Below are positions 19,929 to 30,045 of a DNA stretch of 64,000 nucleotides, piece by piece (within the stretch, counting starts at the first letter, position 1; every line of letters starts with the position of its first letter). Source of the stretch: Gemelliphila palaticanis (GTDB lineage: Bacteria > Bacillota > Bacilli > Staphylococcales > Gemellaceae); assembly GCA_013415235.1 (NCBI GenBank), contig JACBYF010000002.1:1-64000 (forward strand), in the 5' to 3' direction. Both the position numbers and the translations under genes were made by a program. The notes below the pieces were generated by a model. The model had not been told where the DNA came from. It did no database searches and saw only the letters and a list, made by a program, of their open reading frames with translations.

Positions 19929-21833
19929 TTATACTATTCTCTTGAACATTTTTTCTAAATCTTTTTTAGTCATTTTGCTTATTATTGGTCGACCGTGTGG
20001 ACAAGTAAAAGGATTTTTACAACTATATAAATCTTCTATTACTTTGTTCATTTCTTCATGAGTTAAATATTGATTTGCTTTTATTGATGCTTTACAACTA
20101 GCCATAGCTATTGCGTCATCTGCTAGTTTACTTGCTGTTAAATTAGAATCTACTGATAATTTTTCTATTATATCTTTTATAATATTTTCGGCATCTTCTT
20201 TTATCCAACCTGGATATTCCCTCACTATATAATTATTTTCTCCAAACTCCTGAAGATCTATTCCTATTTCTGCTAATTTGTTTACTATATTTTTTATTTT
20301 TACTTCTTCTTCATTAAAGAAATTATAAGTTATCGGGATTAGAAGTTGATTTTTATGACTTGATTTTTCAAAAAATGTTTTTTGTATTTTTTCATAATTA
20401 TAACGTTCTTGCGCGGCATGTTGATCTATTAAATATAGTTCATTACCTGTTTCTGCTAGTATGTATGTTTTAAATATTTGTGCCAGAACTTTTAGCTGTG
20501 GTAACAATAACTCAGTATCTTCTACAAATTCTAATTCTGTTAAATCACTATTATCTTCAATTTTATTATTATATTCTGAATTATCATTAATATAGTCATT
20601 ATCAAAATTTATATCACTATTTTTTTCAACTGGTTTTATAAAATCAAAGAAATTTTCTTTTTGCTTTTCAAATACTTCTTCTTCTAATTTTGTATTTCTA
20701 TAACTATTATCTGAAAAACTTGTAGTATTTGGATAGTTGTTTTCTTTTACTACAAATTTACTATCTAATTCTTTATCATAAGATAGTTGTTCTATTTTTG
20801 GTGTTTCTCTTTTTCTAATTACATTGTTTATTCCTTCTGGAATATATGTATTATTAGCTAATCTACTTTCTATAGTAGCTTTTATTAGTTGAATTAATTC
20901 TGATTCTTTTGATAGTCTTACCTCTTGTTTTGTAGGATGAACATTGACATCTATTAGTACTGAATCCATTTCTATATTTATAATTGCTATAGGATATCTA
21001 TTTTTCATTAAAAATGTTCCATAAGCATCTACTATCGCATTTTGAATCGCATAATTTTTTATATATCTTCCATTTATAAATATAGTTATATAATTTTTAT
21101 TTGCTCTAGTCTCATCTGGTTTTGATATATAGCCATTTATTTTATAGTCATCATTATTACCGTAAAAACTTAACATATTTTTAGCTACTGCTACATTATA
21201 TATTTTTGAAATTACTTTATGTCTATCTTTATCTCCATAAGTTTTTAATACTATTTTGCCATCAACACTAACTTCAAAAGATATGTTTGGATATGAAAGT
21301 GCTAATTTGTTAATTATATTCATTATATTAGCTTGTTCTGTATGGGGATTTTTTAAATATTTTAATCTAGCAGGTGTATTATAAAATAAATTTTTTACAG
21401 AAATATCTGTTCCCTTAATAGGTGCATAATATTCATTTTTTGTTATTTTTCCTGCTTGGAGTTCTAAAATTTTTCCTTGTTCTTCTCCTGCACAACTTTT
21501 TATTTCAATATTACTAACAGAAGCAATACTCGCCAAGGCTTCCCCTCTAAATCCTAAAGTATTTATATGAAATAAATCATAATCGTTATTAATTTTGCTA
21601 GTAGCATGGCGCATAAAGGCTTTTTCTATATCATCATTTGCAATACCAGAGCCATTATCTATTATTCTAATTTCTTCTATACCGAATTCTTTTATTATAA
21701 TTTTTATATTTGTGCTGCCTGCATCTATAGAATTTTCTAGTAATTCTTTTACTACAGAAGCGGGTCTTTCTACTACTTCTCCTGCTGCTATTTTGTTAGC
21801 TAGTGAATTTGACAATATATTTATTTTACCCAA
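19929..21833 (-). CDS. mutL: DNA mismatch repair protein MutL
   Basis: GHKL ATPase that links MutS mismatch recognition to strand removal. The ATPase motifs NSIDAG, DNGSGI, RHATSK and LGFRGEAL are intact. After an acidic Asn/Glu-rich linker (about 345-445) the C-terminal domain carries the nuclease motif DQHAAQERYNYE, plus ACKAS and CPHGRP, so this is the endonuclease-type MutL found in bacteria lacking MutH. TTG start with AAAGGAG seven bases upstream. 115 bp after mutS. Confidence 0.96.
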   Translation of the reverse strand: MGKINILSNSLANKIAAGEVVERPASVVKELLENSIDAGSTNIKIIIKEFGIEEIRIIDNGSGIANDDIEKAFMRHATSKINNDYDLFHINTLGFRGEALASIASVSNIEIKSCAGEEQGKILELQAGKITKNEYYAPIKGTDISVKNLFYNTPARLKYLKNPHTEQANIMNIINKLALSYPNISFEVSVDGKIVLKTYGDKDRHKVISKIYNVAVAKNMLSFYGNNDDYKINGYISKPDETRANKNYITIFINGRYIKNYAIQNAIVDAYGTFLMKNRYPIAIINIEMDSVLIDVNVHPTKQEVRLSKESELIQLIKATIESRLANNTYIPEGINNVIRKRETPKIEQLSYDKELDSKFVVKENNYPNTTSFSDNSYRNTKLEEEVFEKQKENFFDFIKPVEKNSDINFDNDYINDNSEYNNKIEDNSDLTELEFVEDTELLLPQLKVLAQIFKTYILAETGNELYLIDQHAAQERYNYEKIQKTFFEKSSHKNQLLIPITYNFFNEEEVKIKNIVNKLAEIGIDLQEFGENNYIVREYPGWIKEDAENIIKDIIEKLSVDSNLTASKLADDAIAMASCKASIKANQYLTHEEMNKVIEDLYSCKNPFTCPHGRPIISKMTKKDLEKMFKRIV

Positions 21834-21900
21834 AATATCACTCCTTTTATTGTAGTATTAAAAAATATCATAATATATTATACAATATTAACATATTAAA

Positions 21901-21941
21901 ATAAACTACAATAAAACATTTTAAGTCTTATTGTAGTTTAT
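21901..21941 (-). terminator. Terminator-like hairpin after mutS
   Basis: Perfect 14-bp stem ATAAACTACAATAA and its complement with a 13-base loop lies between mutS and mutL. The U-tract is short, so it may be an attenuator, leaving some readthrough into mutL. Confidence 0.65.
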
Positions 21942-21948
21942 ATTATTT

Positions 21949-24525
21949 TTATTTTACCTTACTCTTTAATTCGTTAATTATTTGCATAGCTGCTAGTGGG
22001 GTTGTATTTAATAAATCTATATTTTCTATAATATTTTTTAACTCATTGTACTTATCTGTAGTGTCATCAAAATCGAAAGATAGTTTTGCATATTTGTGTT
22101 TTTCTTCTTTTAATTCTTCTTTTACTATAACTTCTGAAGTTTCTTTAATTTCTTCTGATACATTAATATTTTGTTTACCATCAAAATTAGCCATCTCAAG
22201 ATTATTAAGTACTTTATTTGCGTTAGTAATTACTTCACTAGGTAATCCTGCTAATTTAGCTACATGAATACCATAACTTTTTTCGATAGCACCTTTTTGA
22301 ACTTTATATAGAAATATTAAATTACCCTTTTCTTCTTTGGCAGAAACATGTATATTTTTTATTCCTGTCTCTTGTTCTTCTAGCTTAGTAAGTTCGTGAT
22401 AGTGCGTAGAAAATAGTGTTTTGCATTTAATATTTTTGTTAATGTACTCTAGTATTGATTGTGCTAGAGCTATCCCATCATAAGTTGATGTTCCTCGACC
22501 TATTTCATCAAATATTAATAACGAATTTTCTGTAGAATCTAGCAAAGCATTTTTAGCCTCCATCATTTCTACCATAAAGGTTGATTTTCCTCCTGCTAAA
22601 TCATCAGAAGCTCCGATTCTCGTAAATATTTTATCAAATATAGGTAGCTTAGCACTACTACAAGGAACGTATGAACCTATTTGTGCTAATATTACTATTA
22701 ATGCTAGTTGTCTCATATAAGTTGATTTTCCTGACATATTAGGACCTGTTATTAATAAAACATTATCACTATTTTCAAATGAACAATCATTACTTATATA
22801 AGAATTTTCAGAAACCATTCTTTCTACTATAGGATGTCTACCATCTATTATTTTTACTATTCTATCTTCTGTAAATATAGGTTTAACATAGCCAAATTCT
22901 TCTGCTACTGTAGCTAATGATATGTAAACATCTAAATCACTTATTTTATCTGCTAGGTTTTGTATTTTTGTAGTATATTTTTGTATTTCTTGTTTTATAT
23001 TTTGGAATAGTTCTAATTCTAATTCTTCTATTTTAGATTTAGAATTTACTATGTAATTCTCAACTTTTTTTAGTTCATCAGAAACAAATCTTTCGCAATT
23101 AGCTAGTGTCTGTTTTCTATGGTAGCCAAGTTCATCTACATTTAAGTTTTTTAAATTACCTTTTGATATTTCTATAAAATATCCAAAAACCTTATTGTAA
23201 CTTATTTTTAGATTTTTTATTCCCGTTTTTTCTTTTTCTCTTTGCTCAATTTCTAACAGCATGTTATTTCCGTTATTTTGCGCATTTTTATACTCATCTA
23301 ATTCTCTATTGAAGCCAAATTTTATAACATTACCTTCTTTTACAGTTTGACCTGCATCTTCGTGTATAGAATTTTCTAAGTACTCTTTTAAGTTACTCAA
23401 CTCATTTACTTTGTTATTTATTTTAGCTATATTTTTACTATCAATACTACCGAGTAATCCTTTTATTTTAGGTATTTTGGACAATGTATTTTTTAAATTT
23501 AGCAGTTCACGGGGAGAAACTATGTTGTAAGAAACTCTTGAAGATATTCTCTCTAGGTCATAAATTTCTTTTAAATTTTCTTGAATGTCTATTCTTATAA
23601 AGTAATTGTTAATAAAATCTTCTATTATATTTTGACGTTCTATTATTTTATCTTTATTTAATAATGGTTGCTCCAACCATCTTCTAATTTTTCTTGCACC
23701 GGATGATGTTTTTGTTTTGTCTATAACACTAAGTAAAGAGCCTTTTTTTGAACCGTTAGCCATATTTTGAGTTACTTCAAGATTTTTTAAAGAGTAATTA
23801 GTTAAATATACAAATTTATCTTTAAAATAAATTTCGAAGTCTTTTAGAGAATCTATATTTTTATTTTGTGTTTTCTCTACATAATCTAATAAGTGATTAC
23901 AACTTATTTTTAAATTTTTATTAGATATATTGTTAGTTTTTTCTAAAGTTAATTCTTTAGAAAAATCTACATTGGTAACATAAATATTTTCTAAAATTAA
24001 ATTATCATTATTTATATTTAAAACTTCTTTTATATTATTTTTAAATATTTCATCATATAACTCTTGAATACTGTCTAACTCTATACATCTACTATCTCCT
24101 GTCATTATGTCACAAAAAGATAAGTAGTATTTATTTTCTGTAAAGTATACACAACCTAAATAATTGTTTTCGTCATAATTTTTATAGTTCATGTATGTTC
24201 CTGGAGTTATTACTTGTACCACTTTACGTTCAACTAATTTTCCTTGCCCTGCTTCTGATACTTGTTCACATATCGCTACTTTATGCCCCTTATTTACCAA
24301 AATTTCTATATAATTAGCTGCTGAGTGAAAAGGTACTCCACACATAGGTATTTTTTCTTCTACACCAGCTTCTCGTCCTGTAAGAGTTATTTCTAATATT
24401 CTAGCTGCATTTATAGCATCATCAAAAAACAACTCATAAAAATCTCCTAATCTGTAAAATAAAAACATATCACTATATTGATTTTTTATTTTTAAATATT
24501 GTTCTATCATTGGAGTATATTTCAA
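21949..24525 (-). CDS. mutS: DNA mismatch repair protein MutS
   Basis: Recognises mispairs and recruits MutL. The mismatch-binding Phe-x-Glu motif is in DFYELFFDDA near the N-terminus. Walker A GPNMSGKST, LFSTHYHEL and the Walker B LLIFDEIGRGTSTYDG are present. Start assigned to TTG at 24525 (MKYTPMIEQYL): AGAGG then has an eight-base spacing and matches the family N-terminus. A GTG three codons upstream is the alternative. 858 residues. First gene of mutS-mutL-miaA-recX-lepA-hemW. Confidence 0.96.
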   Translation of the reverse strand: MKYTPMIEQYLKIKNQYSDMFLFYRLGDFYELFFDDAINAARILEITLTGREAGVEEKIPMCGVPFHSAANYIEILVNKGHKVAICEQVSEAGQGKLVERKVVQVITPGTYMNYKNYDENNYLGCVYFTENKYYLSFCDIMTGDSRCIELDSIQELYDEIFKNNIKEVLNINNDNLILENIYVTNVDFSKELTLEKTNNISNKNLKISCNHLLDYVEKTQNKNIDSLKDFEIYFKDKFVYLTNYSLKNLEVTQNMANGSKKGSLLSVIDKTKTSSGARKIRRWLEQPLLNKDKIIERQNIIEDFINNYFIRIDIQENLKEIYDLERISSRVSYNIVSPRELLNLKNTLSKIPKIKGLLGSIDSKNIAKINNKVNELSNLKEYLENSIHEDAGQTVKEGNVIKFGFNRELDEYKNAQNNGNNMLLEIEQREKEKTGIKNLKISYNKVFGYFIEISKGNLKNLNVDELGYHRKQTLANCERFVSDELKKVENYIVNSKSKIEELELELFQNIKQEIQKYTTKIQNLADKISDLDVYISLATVAEEFGYVKPIFTEDRIVKIIDGRHPIVERMVSENSYISNDCSFENSDNVLLITGPNMSGKSTYMRQLALIVILAQIGSYVPCSSAKLPIFDKIFTRIGASDDLAGGKSTFMVEMMEAKNALLDSTENSLLIFDEIGRGTSTYDGIALAQSILEYINKNIKCKTLFSTHYHELTKLEEQETGIKNIHVSAKEEKGNLIFLYKVQKGAIEKSYGIHVAKLAGLPSEVITNANKVLNNLEMANFDGKQNINVSEEIKETSEVIVKEELKEEKHKYAKLSFDFDDTTDKYNELKNIIENIDLLNTTPLAAMQIINELKSKVK

Positions 24526-24599
24526 CTTTTTCACCTCTTTAATTTAACTTTAATTTTAATTTAATATTGTATTTTATGATTATTATTTAATTATATTAA

Positions 24600-24628
24600 T
24601 TGATATTATAAAATTTTTAATTTATAAT
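24600..24628 (+). promoter_or_regulatory. Promoter of the RodA/FtsW gene
   Basis: TTGATA (24600-24605) and TATAAT (24623-24628) with a 17-bp spacer, 23 bp before the TTG start codon. Confidence 0.6.
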
Positions 24629-24651
24629 TCTCAATTAAAGGAGTTGATTTT

Positions 24652-25824
24652 TTGAAAAATTTTATTCTTCATAAAAGTAATTTAAGTATATTAATATTTT
24701 ATTTCTTTTTTGCTTTTACGAGTATAATATCTATAATTTTAGCAGAGTACAATAATAATATTACTCCAACTTTATTTTTAAAGCAATTAATTTTCTTTAT
24801 TTTTAGTTTTGGAATTATATATTTTATGCAAAATATTTCTGTTCATACTTATGAAAAAATTAGTATTTTACTTTTTATAATTAGTATTATTTTATTGGTA
24901 TTATTACTAATAGCTCCAGTATCTATAGCACCTGTTATAAATGGAGCTAAGGCTTGGTTTAATTTTAAATTATTTTCTTTCCAACCATCTGAAATAGCCA
25001 AAGTAACTACCGTTATTTTAGTAAGTTCACTTATAACTAAAGAGCACTTTAGAACATCATCAGATATTTTAAAACTAATACAAGTAGCTATAATAACAAT
25101 TATTCCTTTTATTCTAATAATTAAAGAAAATGATACGGGTAATGCTTTATATTTTGTTTGTTTATTTTTAGTTTTAGCATTTTTAGTAAGTAACAGAAGT
25201 AAGACTTTTCTTGTTATTTATTCATTTGTTATAGGATTTTTAGCAATAGTTATAGGTAGTGCTATCTATGTTCCTAATTTACTTATAAAAATAGGAATAA
25301 GAGACTATCAAATAAAAAGATTATTATCTTGGATAAATCCTAATGACTATATTAATGACTATTCTTATCAAATTACATTAGCTTTAAATGAAGTAAAAAA
25401 AGCCGGAATATCAGGTTCTTTTGAAAAAAATGTTACATATATACCAGAACAATATAACGATTTTATTTTTACTGTTATAGCTAAAAATTTTGGTTTTATT
25501 GGAGCTGCTATATTTATTCTTATATATTTTATTTTTATTATTAAAGTACTTAGAATAGCAAAATCTTGTCAACATGGAAACTTTAGTTATTACTTCTTGC
25601 TTTTAGCTTCATTTAGTATTGCATATTCATTTTTAATGAATAGTTATTCTGCTACAGGAATTATTCCTGTAATTGGAGTTAGTATGCCGTTTATTAGTTA
25701 TGGTGGTAGCTCATTATTAGCAAATTCAATTCTTCTAGGAATAGTTTTAAAAATTAATAAAACTATTTATGATGAAAGAATGGAAGATTATTATGAAGAA
25801 AATGAATTTGACAACTACGAATAA
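24652..25824 (+). CDS. SEDS-family peptidoglycan glycosyltransferase (RodA/FtsW)
   Basis: Polytopic membrane enzyme that polymerises lipid II with a partner class B PBP. 390 residues with about ten membrane segments. Family motifs: NGAKAWFNFKLFSFQPSEIAK (about 100-120, split by a loop), KENDTGNALYF, and the C-terminal GVSMPFISYGGSSLLAN. The pattern leans to RodA (elongation) rather than FtsW, but this is not decisive. TTG start with AAAGGAG upstream. The only cell-wall polymerase in the window, alone between divergent mutS and its terminator. Confidence 0.9.
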   Translation: MKNFILHKSNLSILIFYFFFAFTSIISIILAEYNNNITPTLFLKQLIFFIFSFGIIYFMQNISVHTYEKISILLFIISIILLVLLLIAPVSIAPVINGAKAWFNFKLFSFQPSEIAKVTTVILVSSLITKEHFRTSSDILKLIQVAIITIIPFILIIKENDTGNALYFVCLFLVLAFLVSNRSKTFLVIYSFVIGFLAIVIGSAIYVPNLLIKIGIRDYQIKRLLSWINPNDYINDYSYQITLALNEVKKAGISGSFEKNVTYIPEQYNDFIFTVIAKNFGFIGAAIFILIYFIFIIKVLRIAKSCQHGNFSYYFLLLASFSIAYSFLMNSYSATGIIPVIGVSMPFISYGGSSLLANSILLGIVLKINKTIYDERMEDYYEENEFDNYE

Positions 25825-25863
25825 ATATAAATTCAACAAATGTAAAATATTTATAAAACAATT

Positions 25864-25903
25864 AGGTGTTGTAAATTTTAAACAAATACAACACCTTTTT
25901 TTA
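25864..25903 (+). terminator. Terminator of the RodA/FtsW gene
   Basis: AGGTGTTGTA / TACAACACCT stem (10 bp, 13-base loop) followed by seven Ts on the plus strand. Confidence 0.9.
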
Positions 25904-25920
25904 TATTTTTATAATAAATT

Positions 25921-26982
25921 TTATAAACGTATATCAGCTATAAATTTATCATCAACATTTTTTATTATTTGTTTTGAAATTTCTTTAGCTGCTAGATAAT
26001 CTCTAATATCTATTATAGAATTATGTGTGTGTATATATCTTCCACATATTCCTATTACAGCTGTTGGAATACCAAATTGTGCTTGATGTATATTTCCTGC
26101 GTCTGTTCCTCCAGGAGAAGTGAAGTATTGATATTTTATATCGTTTTCTTCTGCTAAAGATACAATTTTCTCTCTTAAATTAGCTCTTAAAACCATAGTT
26201 CTATCTACTAATCTTACTAAAAATCCTTCTCCTAATTTACCATTCGCATTTTTATTTCCATCCATATCATTAGCTGGACTACAATCAACTACTAGGCATA
26301 AGTCAGGATTTATCATGTTAGCTGCTATTGTAGCCCCTCTTAATCCTACTTCTTCTTGAACTGTTGCACAAACTACAAGATTACAATCAAGATCTTCATT
26401 AGCTAATTCTTCAAATAATTCTGTTATAATTACACAACCATAACGATTATCAAATGCTTTTGCCATAAGTCTATGCTCTGTTAATTGTTCAAATTCTGTT
26501 TTTGGTGTAACAAAAGCACCTTCTCTTATTCCTAGTTCTCTAACTTCTTTTTCTGAACTAGCTCCAATATCTATTGTCATTTCACTAATTTTAACTGCTT
26601 GTGGGTTCCCACTAACAAAATGTTTTGGAATAGAAGCTATTACACCTGTAAACTTTTTCCCTTCAAATGTTGTTACCGTAAATTTTTGTGATAACAATAC
26701 GTCTTCTCTAAATCCACCTAATGTTTCAAATTTTAAAAATCCATTTGGTAATATTTTGGTTATAACAAATCCTACTTCATCCATATGTGCTGCAACCATA
26801 ACAGTTTTAGCATCTGGATTTTTTGATTTTTTTATAGCATAAACTCCACCTAAGTTATCTCTTTTTATTTCATCAGCATAAGGTGTTAATTTTTCTATTA
26901 AATAATTTGCAACTTCCTGCTCGAAACCAGAAGTTGAATCTAAAGATGTTAATTCTTTAAATAATTGAACAGATTTTTTCAT
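25921..26982 (-). CDS. M42-family metallo-aminopeptidase (glutamyl aminopeptidase-like)
   Basis: Cytosolic dizinc/dicobalt aminopeptidase of the TET class. 353 residues with metal and catalytic motifs AHMDEVGFV (about 67-75), AFDNRYGC (metal Asp), VQEEVGLRGA (catalytic Glu pair), VVDCSPA and HTHNSI near the C-terminus. Closest to the PepA/YtoP/FrvX group, which removes acidic or other N-terminal residues from peptides. Follows a 91-codon membrane-anchored gene by 2 bp. Confidence 0.9.
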   Translation of the reverse strand: MKKSVQLFKELTSLDSTSGFEQEVANYLIEKLTPYADEIKRDNLGGVYAIKKSKNPDAKTVMVAAHMDEVGFVITKILPNGFLKFETLGGFREDVLLSQKFTVTTFEGKKFTGVIASIPKHFVSGNPQAVKISEMTIDIGASSEKEVRELGIREGAFVTPKTEFEQLTEHRLMAKAFDNRYGCVIITELFEELANEDLDCNLVVCATVQEEVGLRGATIAANMINPDLCLVVDCSPANDMDGNKNANGKLGEGFLVRLVDRTMVLRANLREKIVSLAEENDIKYQYFTSPGGTDAGNIHQAQFGIPTAVIGICGRYIHTHNSIIDIRDYLAAKEISKQIIKNVDDKFIADIRL

Positions 26983-26984
26983 AA

Positions 26985-27260
26985 TTATACCTCTTTTATA
27001 GATGTTATTTTATTTTCTAATTTACTATATATTACTGTATAGTTTTTATTTTTATAGTCAGTAAAAGTAAATTCTAAATAGTTATTTTCTGGTAAACTTA
27101 AGCACCAACTATCTTTAATTTCATAACCTCTATCTAATATTTGTTTTTTACAATCTTTTATATAGTTATCTTCTTTATAAAGTTTATTTATTTTTCTGTA
27201 AGCTGGATATGTAGCTAAGCCCAATGCTATTAATAACGTTATTTTTTTGTATTTACCCAT
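26985..27260 (-). CDS. Small membrane-anchored or secreted protein, unknown function
   Basis: 91 residues. The N-terminus (MGKYKKITLLIALGLATYP) is a short positive stretch followed by a hydrophobic segment, suggesting a membrane anchor or uncleaved signal. The rest is hydrophilic with a beta-rich tail (YLEFTFTDYKNKNYTVIY). No conserved motif recognised. Good AAGGAGG site upstream, and packed between korB and the M42 peptidase, so it is a likely real gene. Confidence 0.7.
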   Translation of the reverse strand: MGKYKKITLLIALGLATYPAYRKINKLYKEDNYIKDCKKQILDRGYEIKDSWCLSLPENNYLEFTFTDYKNKNYTVIYSKLENKITSIKEV

Positions 27261-27274
27261 TATAAGAAGCCTCC

Positions 27275-28144
27275 TTATCTAAATTCATCACATAAACTAT
27301 TAAATAAATTCTCGTCTAATTCTAAACAAGCATTACTTAATTGTTTTGTTTGATCATATCCTTTCAAATTATCTTCAAAAGTCTTTTTAGTGTCATCACG
27401 ATATATTATCCCTGTTACTAAATTATCATATTTATCTAGTACACTATACGCTTCATATTTATTTTTGTTATCATAACCTTCTATTTCATCTAAGTTAGTT
27501 AAGTTATCTTTAAACCATTTTGGAGTATTTTTGTAGTTATAAGTATGACAAGGACTAAATACATTTACTAGTGAAAAACCTTTGTGATTTATAGCTTCCT
27601 CTAATATATTAACTAATTGCTTCATATTTCCTGTAAAAGCCTGCCCTAAAAAAGTAACTCCTGATGATAATGCTAACTCCATAGGGAATAAAGGACTATC
27701 TTGTGCTCCATCTAACGAAGTAGTAGTAACAAATCCTTCATCTGATCTAGGTGATGCTTGTGATTTTGTTAAAGCATAAAGTTGATTATCCATAACAACA
27801 TAAGTCATATCTATATTTCTTCTCATAGCGTGTATAGCATGACCTATACCGATGGCATATCCATCACCATCTCCACCCATAGCTATAACTTTTAAATCAT
27901 GATTAGCTAATTTTATTCCTTGTGCCACTGGTAATGAACGTCCATGAAGTCCTTGTACTCCATAAGCTTTTGTATATCCACTTATTTTCCCTGAACATCC
28001 TATACCTGCTGACACTACTAAGTCTTTAGGAGATATTTCTAATGAAACAGCTGCTTTATTTAGTGCTGCAAGAACTGAAAAATCTCCACATCCTGCACAC
28101 CAATCAGGTTTTACATCATTTCTATAATCTTTTAATGATACCAA
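27275..28144 (-). CDS. korB: 2-oxoacid:ferredoxin oxidoreductase, beta subunit
   Basis: TPP-binding subunit that decarboxylates a 2-oxoacid (2-oxoglutarate or pyruvate) and passes electrons to ferredoxin with its alpha partner. Cys of CAGCGDFS near residue 16 and the GCSGK site are typical cluster ligands, and the TPP motif is GGDGDGYAIGIGHAIHAM. 289 residues. It starts 1 bp after korA. Present also in Staphylococcus-like Bacilli as a two-subunit enzyme, and no separate ferredoxin subunit is seen here. Confidence 0.92.
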   Translation of the reverse strand: MVSLKDYRNDVKPDWCAGCGDFSVLAALNKAAVSLEISPKDLVVSAGIGCSGKISGYTKAYGVQGLHGRSLPVAQGIKLANHDLKVIAMGGDGDGYAIGIGHAIHAMRRNIDMTYVVMDNQLYALTKSQASPRSDEGFVTTTSLDGAQDSPLFPMELALSSGVTFLGQAFTGNMKQLVNILEEAINHKGFSLVNVFSPCHTYNYKNTPKWFKDNLTNLDEIEGYDNKNKYEAYSVLDKYDNLVTGIIYRDDTKKTFEDNLKGYDQTKQLSNACLELDENLFNSLCDEFR

Positions 28145-28145
28145 A

Positions 28146-29894
28146 TTAGTTACCTCCTTTTATACTGTCTATTATTTCGTGTGTATATAAAATATCACCA
28201 TTATACTTTAATATACTATCAACTTTTTTATTTATATTTAAATTATTTAATAATACATTTTTTAATTGTCCGTTATAATTATGTTCAACTACATAAATAT
28301 TTTCATAACTATTAAGTATATTTTCTAAATCATTATGTACCGGAAATATTTGACGAATGTGTAAAGTATCATAAATATTATCCTCTAAATTTAGAATATT
28401 AGCTACATTATCAATAGTTCCACATACTGAGTTTATACCTATTAATATAGTTTTTGATTTATCTGACATTTTTTTATGAACATAAGGTTGATTTATAAAT
28501 GCTGATTTAACCTTTTCCATACGTTTTTTAGTGTGTTTAGCCCTATTTAAAGGATTTTCAGAAGGTAATCCGTATTCTGAATGTTCTGAACTGTTCGCAT
28601 TATGAATTCCTCCCTCTTGCCCCGGAATAGTTCTATAAGAAATTAAATCTTCTTCTAAACCGTAGCGTTTGAAGTAAACTGTTTTTTCAAATTGTTTTAT
28701 TTCTTCTTCTGTTAATAATTTTCCTCTATCTATTTCAACTTTTGAATAATCAAATTTATCAACAGTTTCTTTATTCATTGACAACTGCAAATCTGATAAT
28801 ACGATAGTTGGAGTTTGATATTTTTCTGATACATTAAACGCATCTATCATTATATAAAAACTATCTTCTACACTAGTAGGTGCTAATACAACTCGAGAAG
28901 CATCTCCTGCTCCACCATAAACTGCATGATGAATATCAGATTGTTCTATTTTTGTAGGAAGACCTGTTGCTGGTCCCCCTCTTTGTGCATCATATATTAC
29001 AGATGGTTGTTCACTTATAGTTGCTAAACCTAAAAATTCTGTCATTAATGCCATACCTGGTCCAGAAGTTGCAGTCATAGCTCTAACACCTGCATAATTA
29101 GCCCCTAATACAACTCCCAATGCTGCTAATTCATCTTCTGTTTGAATATATGCACCACCTACTTTATGTAAATTTTCAAACATATATTCCATTACTTCAG
29201 TTGCTGGAGTTATCGGATATCCTGCATATAATCTACAACCTGCTGCCATAGCTCCTATAGCTGCTGCATGATTTCCTATTATCCGCATACTATTTTTTTC
29301 TCTTTTTTCTAAAGGTTTTAAATGATATTCATCTGTAATACCATTTTCTTTCATATATTCTGCCATTAAATTATAGCCTGTTTCAAATGCTTTTATATTA
29401 TTATCTACTACTTCTTGACCTTTTTTAGAAAATTTATTTTCAATCATTTCTCTAAATAAAGCTATATCTATATTTAATAATTTAGAACATATACCTAAAG
29501 TTATAACATTTTTTATTATTGGTGACGAAATTTCTTTAGCTAAATCTGTTATTGGAAATACAGCTACTTTACAATTTATTTTTTCTGAAACAACAGGTTT
29601 TATTTTTTCATCAACTATTATTATACTATTTTCACTAAGTTCATCTATATAATTATCAAGTGTACCTTGGTCAAAAGCTACCAATATATCTGTTGCATAT
29701 TCTATTGCATTAATCTTATTTTCATTAATACATATTTTACTGTTACTATGTCCACCTTTTATTCTACTTGCAAAATTTCTTGTAGAATACATGTTGTAAC
29801 CTAAAGAGTTTGTAACAGTAGAAAATATTTCTGCTGTACTTTCTAAACCTTCTCCTTGTTCTCCACCTATCTTCCACGATAGTTTATTTATCAT
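28146..29894 (-). CDS. korA: 2-oxoacid:acceptor oxidoreductase, alpha subunit (gamma-alpha fusion)
   Basis: Partner of korB. The 582 residues combine the gamma domain (about 1-190, beginning KIGGEQGEGLESTAEIF and including RIKGGHSN) with the alpha pyrimidine-binding domain (from about 205, GNHAAAIGAMAAGCRLYAGYPITPATE split across 20-residue blocks). Specificity for 2-oxoglutarate versus pyruvate is not decidable from sequence alone. Divergent from rarA. Confidence 0.92.
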   Translation of the reverse strand: MINKLSWKIGGEQGEGLESTAEIFSTVTNSLGYNMYSTRNFASRIKGGHSNSKICINENKINAIEYATDILVAFDQGTLDNYIDELSENSIIIVDEKIKPVVSEKINCKVAVFPITDLAKEISSPIIKNVITLGICSKLLNIDIALFREMIENKFSKKGQEVVDNNIKAFETGYNLMAEYMKENGITDEYHLKPLEKREKNSMRIIGNHAAAIGAMAAGCRLYAGYPITPATEVMEYMFENLHKVGGAYIQTEDELAALGVVLGANYAGVRAMTATSGPGMALMTEFLGLATISEQPSVIYDAQRGGPATGLPTKIEQSDIHHAVYGGAGDASRVVLAPTSVEDSFYIMIDAFNVSEKYQTPTIVLSDLQLSMNKETVDKFDYSKVEIDRGKLLTEEEIKQFEKTVYFKRYGLEEDLISYRTIPGQEGGIHNANSSEHSEYGLPSENPLNRAKHTKKRMEKVKSAFINQPYVHKKMSDKSKTILIGINSVCGTIDNVANILNLEDNIYDTLHIRQIFPVHNDLENILNSYENIYVVEHNYNGQLKNVLLNNLNINKKVDSILKYNGDILYTHEIIDSIKGGN

Positions 29895-29961
29895 CTCTAA
29901 TCTCCTTCAATAGAAATTTTAGTCATAAATCTAAGTTTATATTTAATAACAATAAAAAATC

Positions 29962-29990
29962 TTTACAATTTTATTATCGTATATTATTAT
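29962..29990 (+). promoter_or_regulatory. Promoter of rarA
   Basis: TTTACA (29962-29967) and TATTAT (29985-29990) with a 17-bp spacer, about 55 bp before the rarA start. Confidence 0.5.
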
Positions 29991-30045
29991 TAAAGTATTA
30001 TACCATAAGTAAATAATTTTTTCACTTTATATACAAGGAGAAATT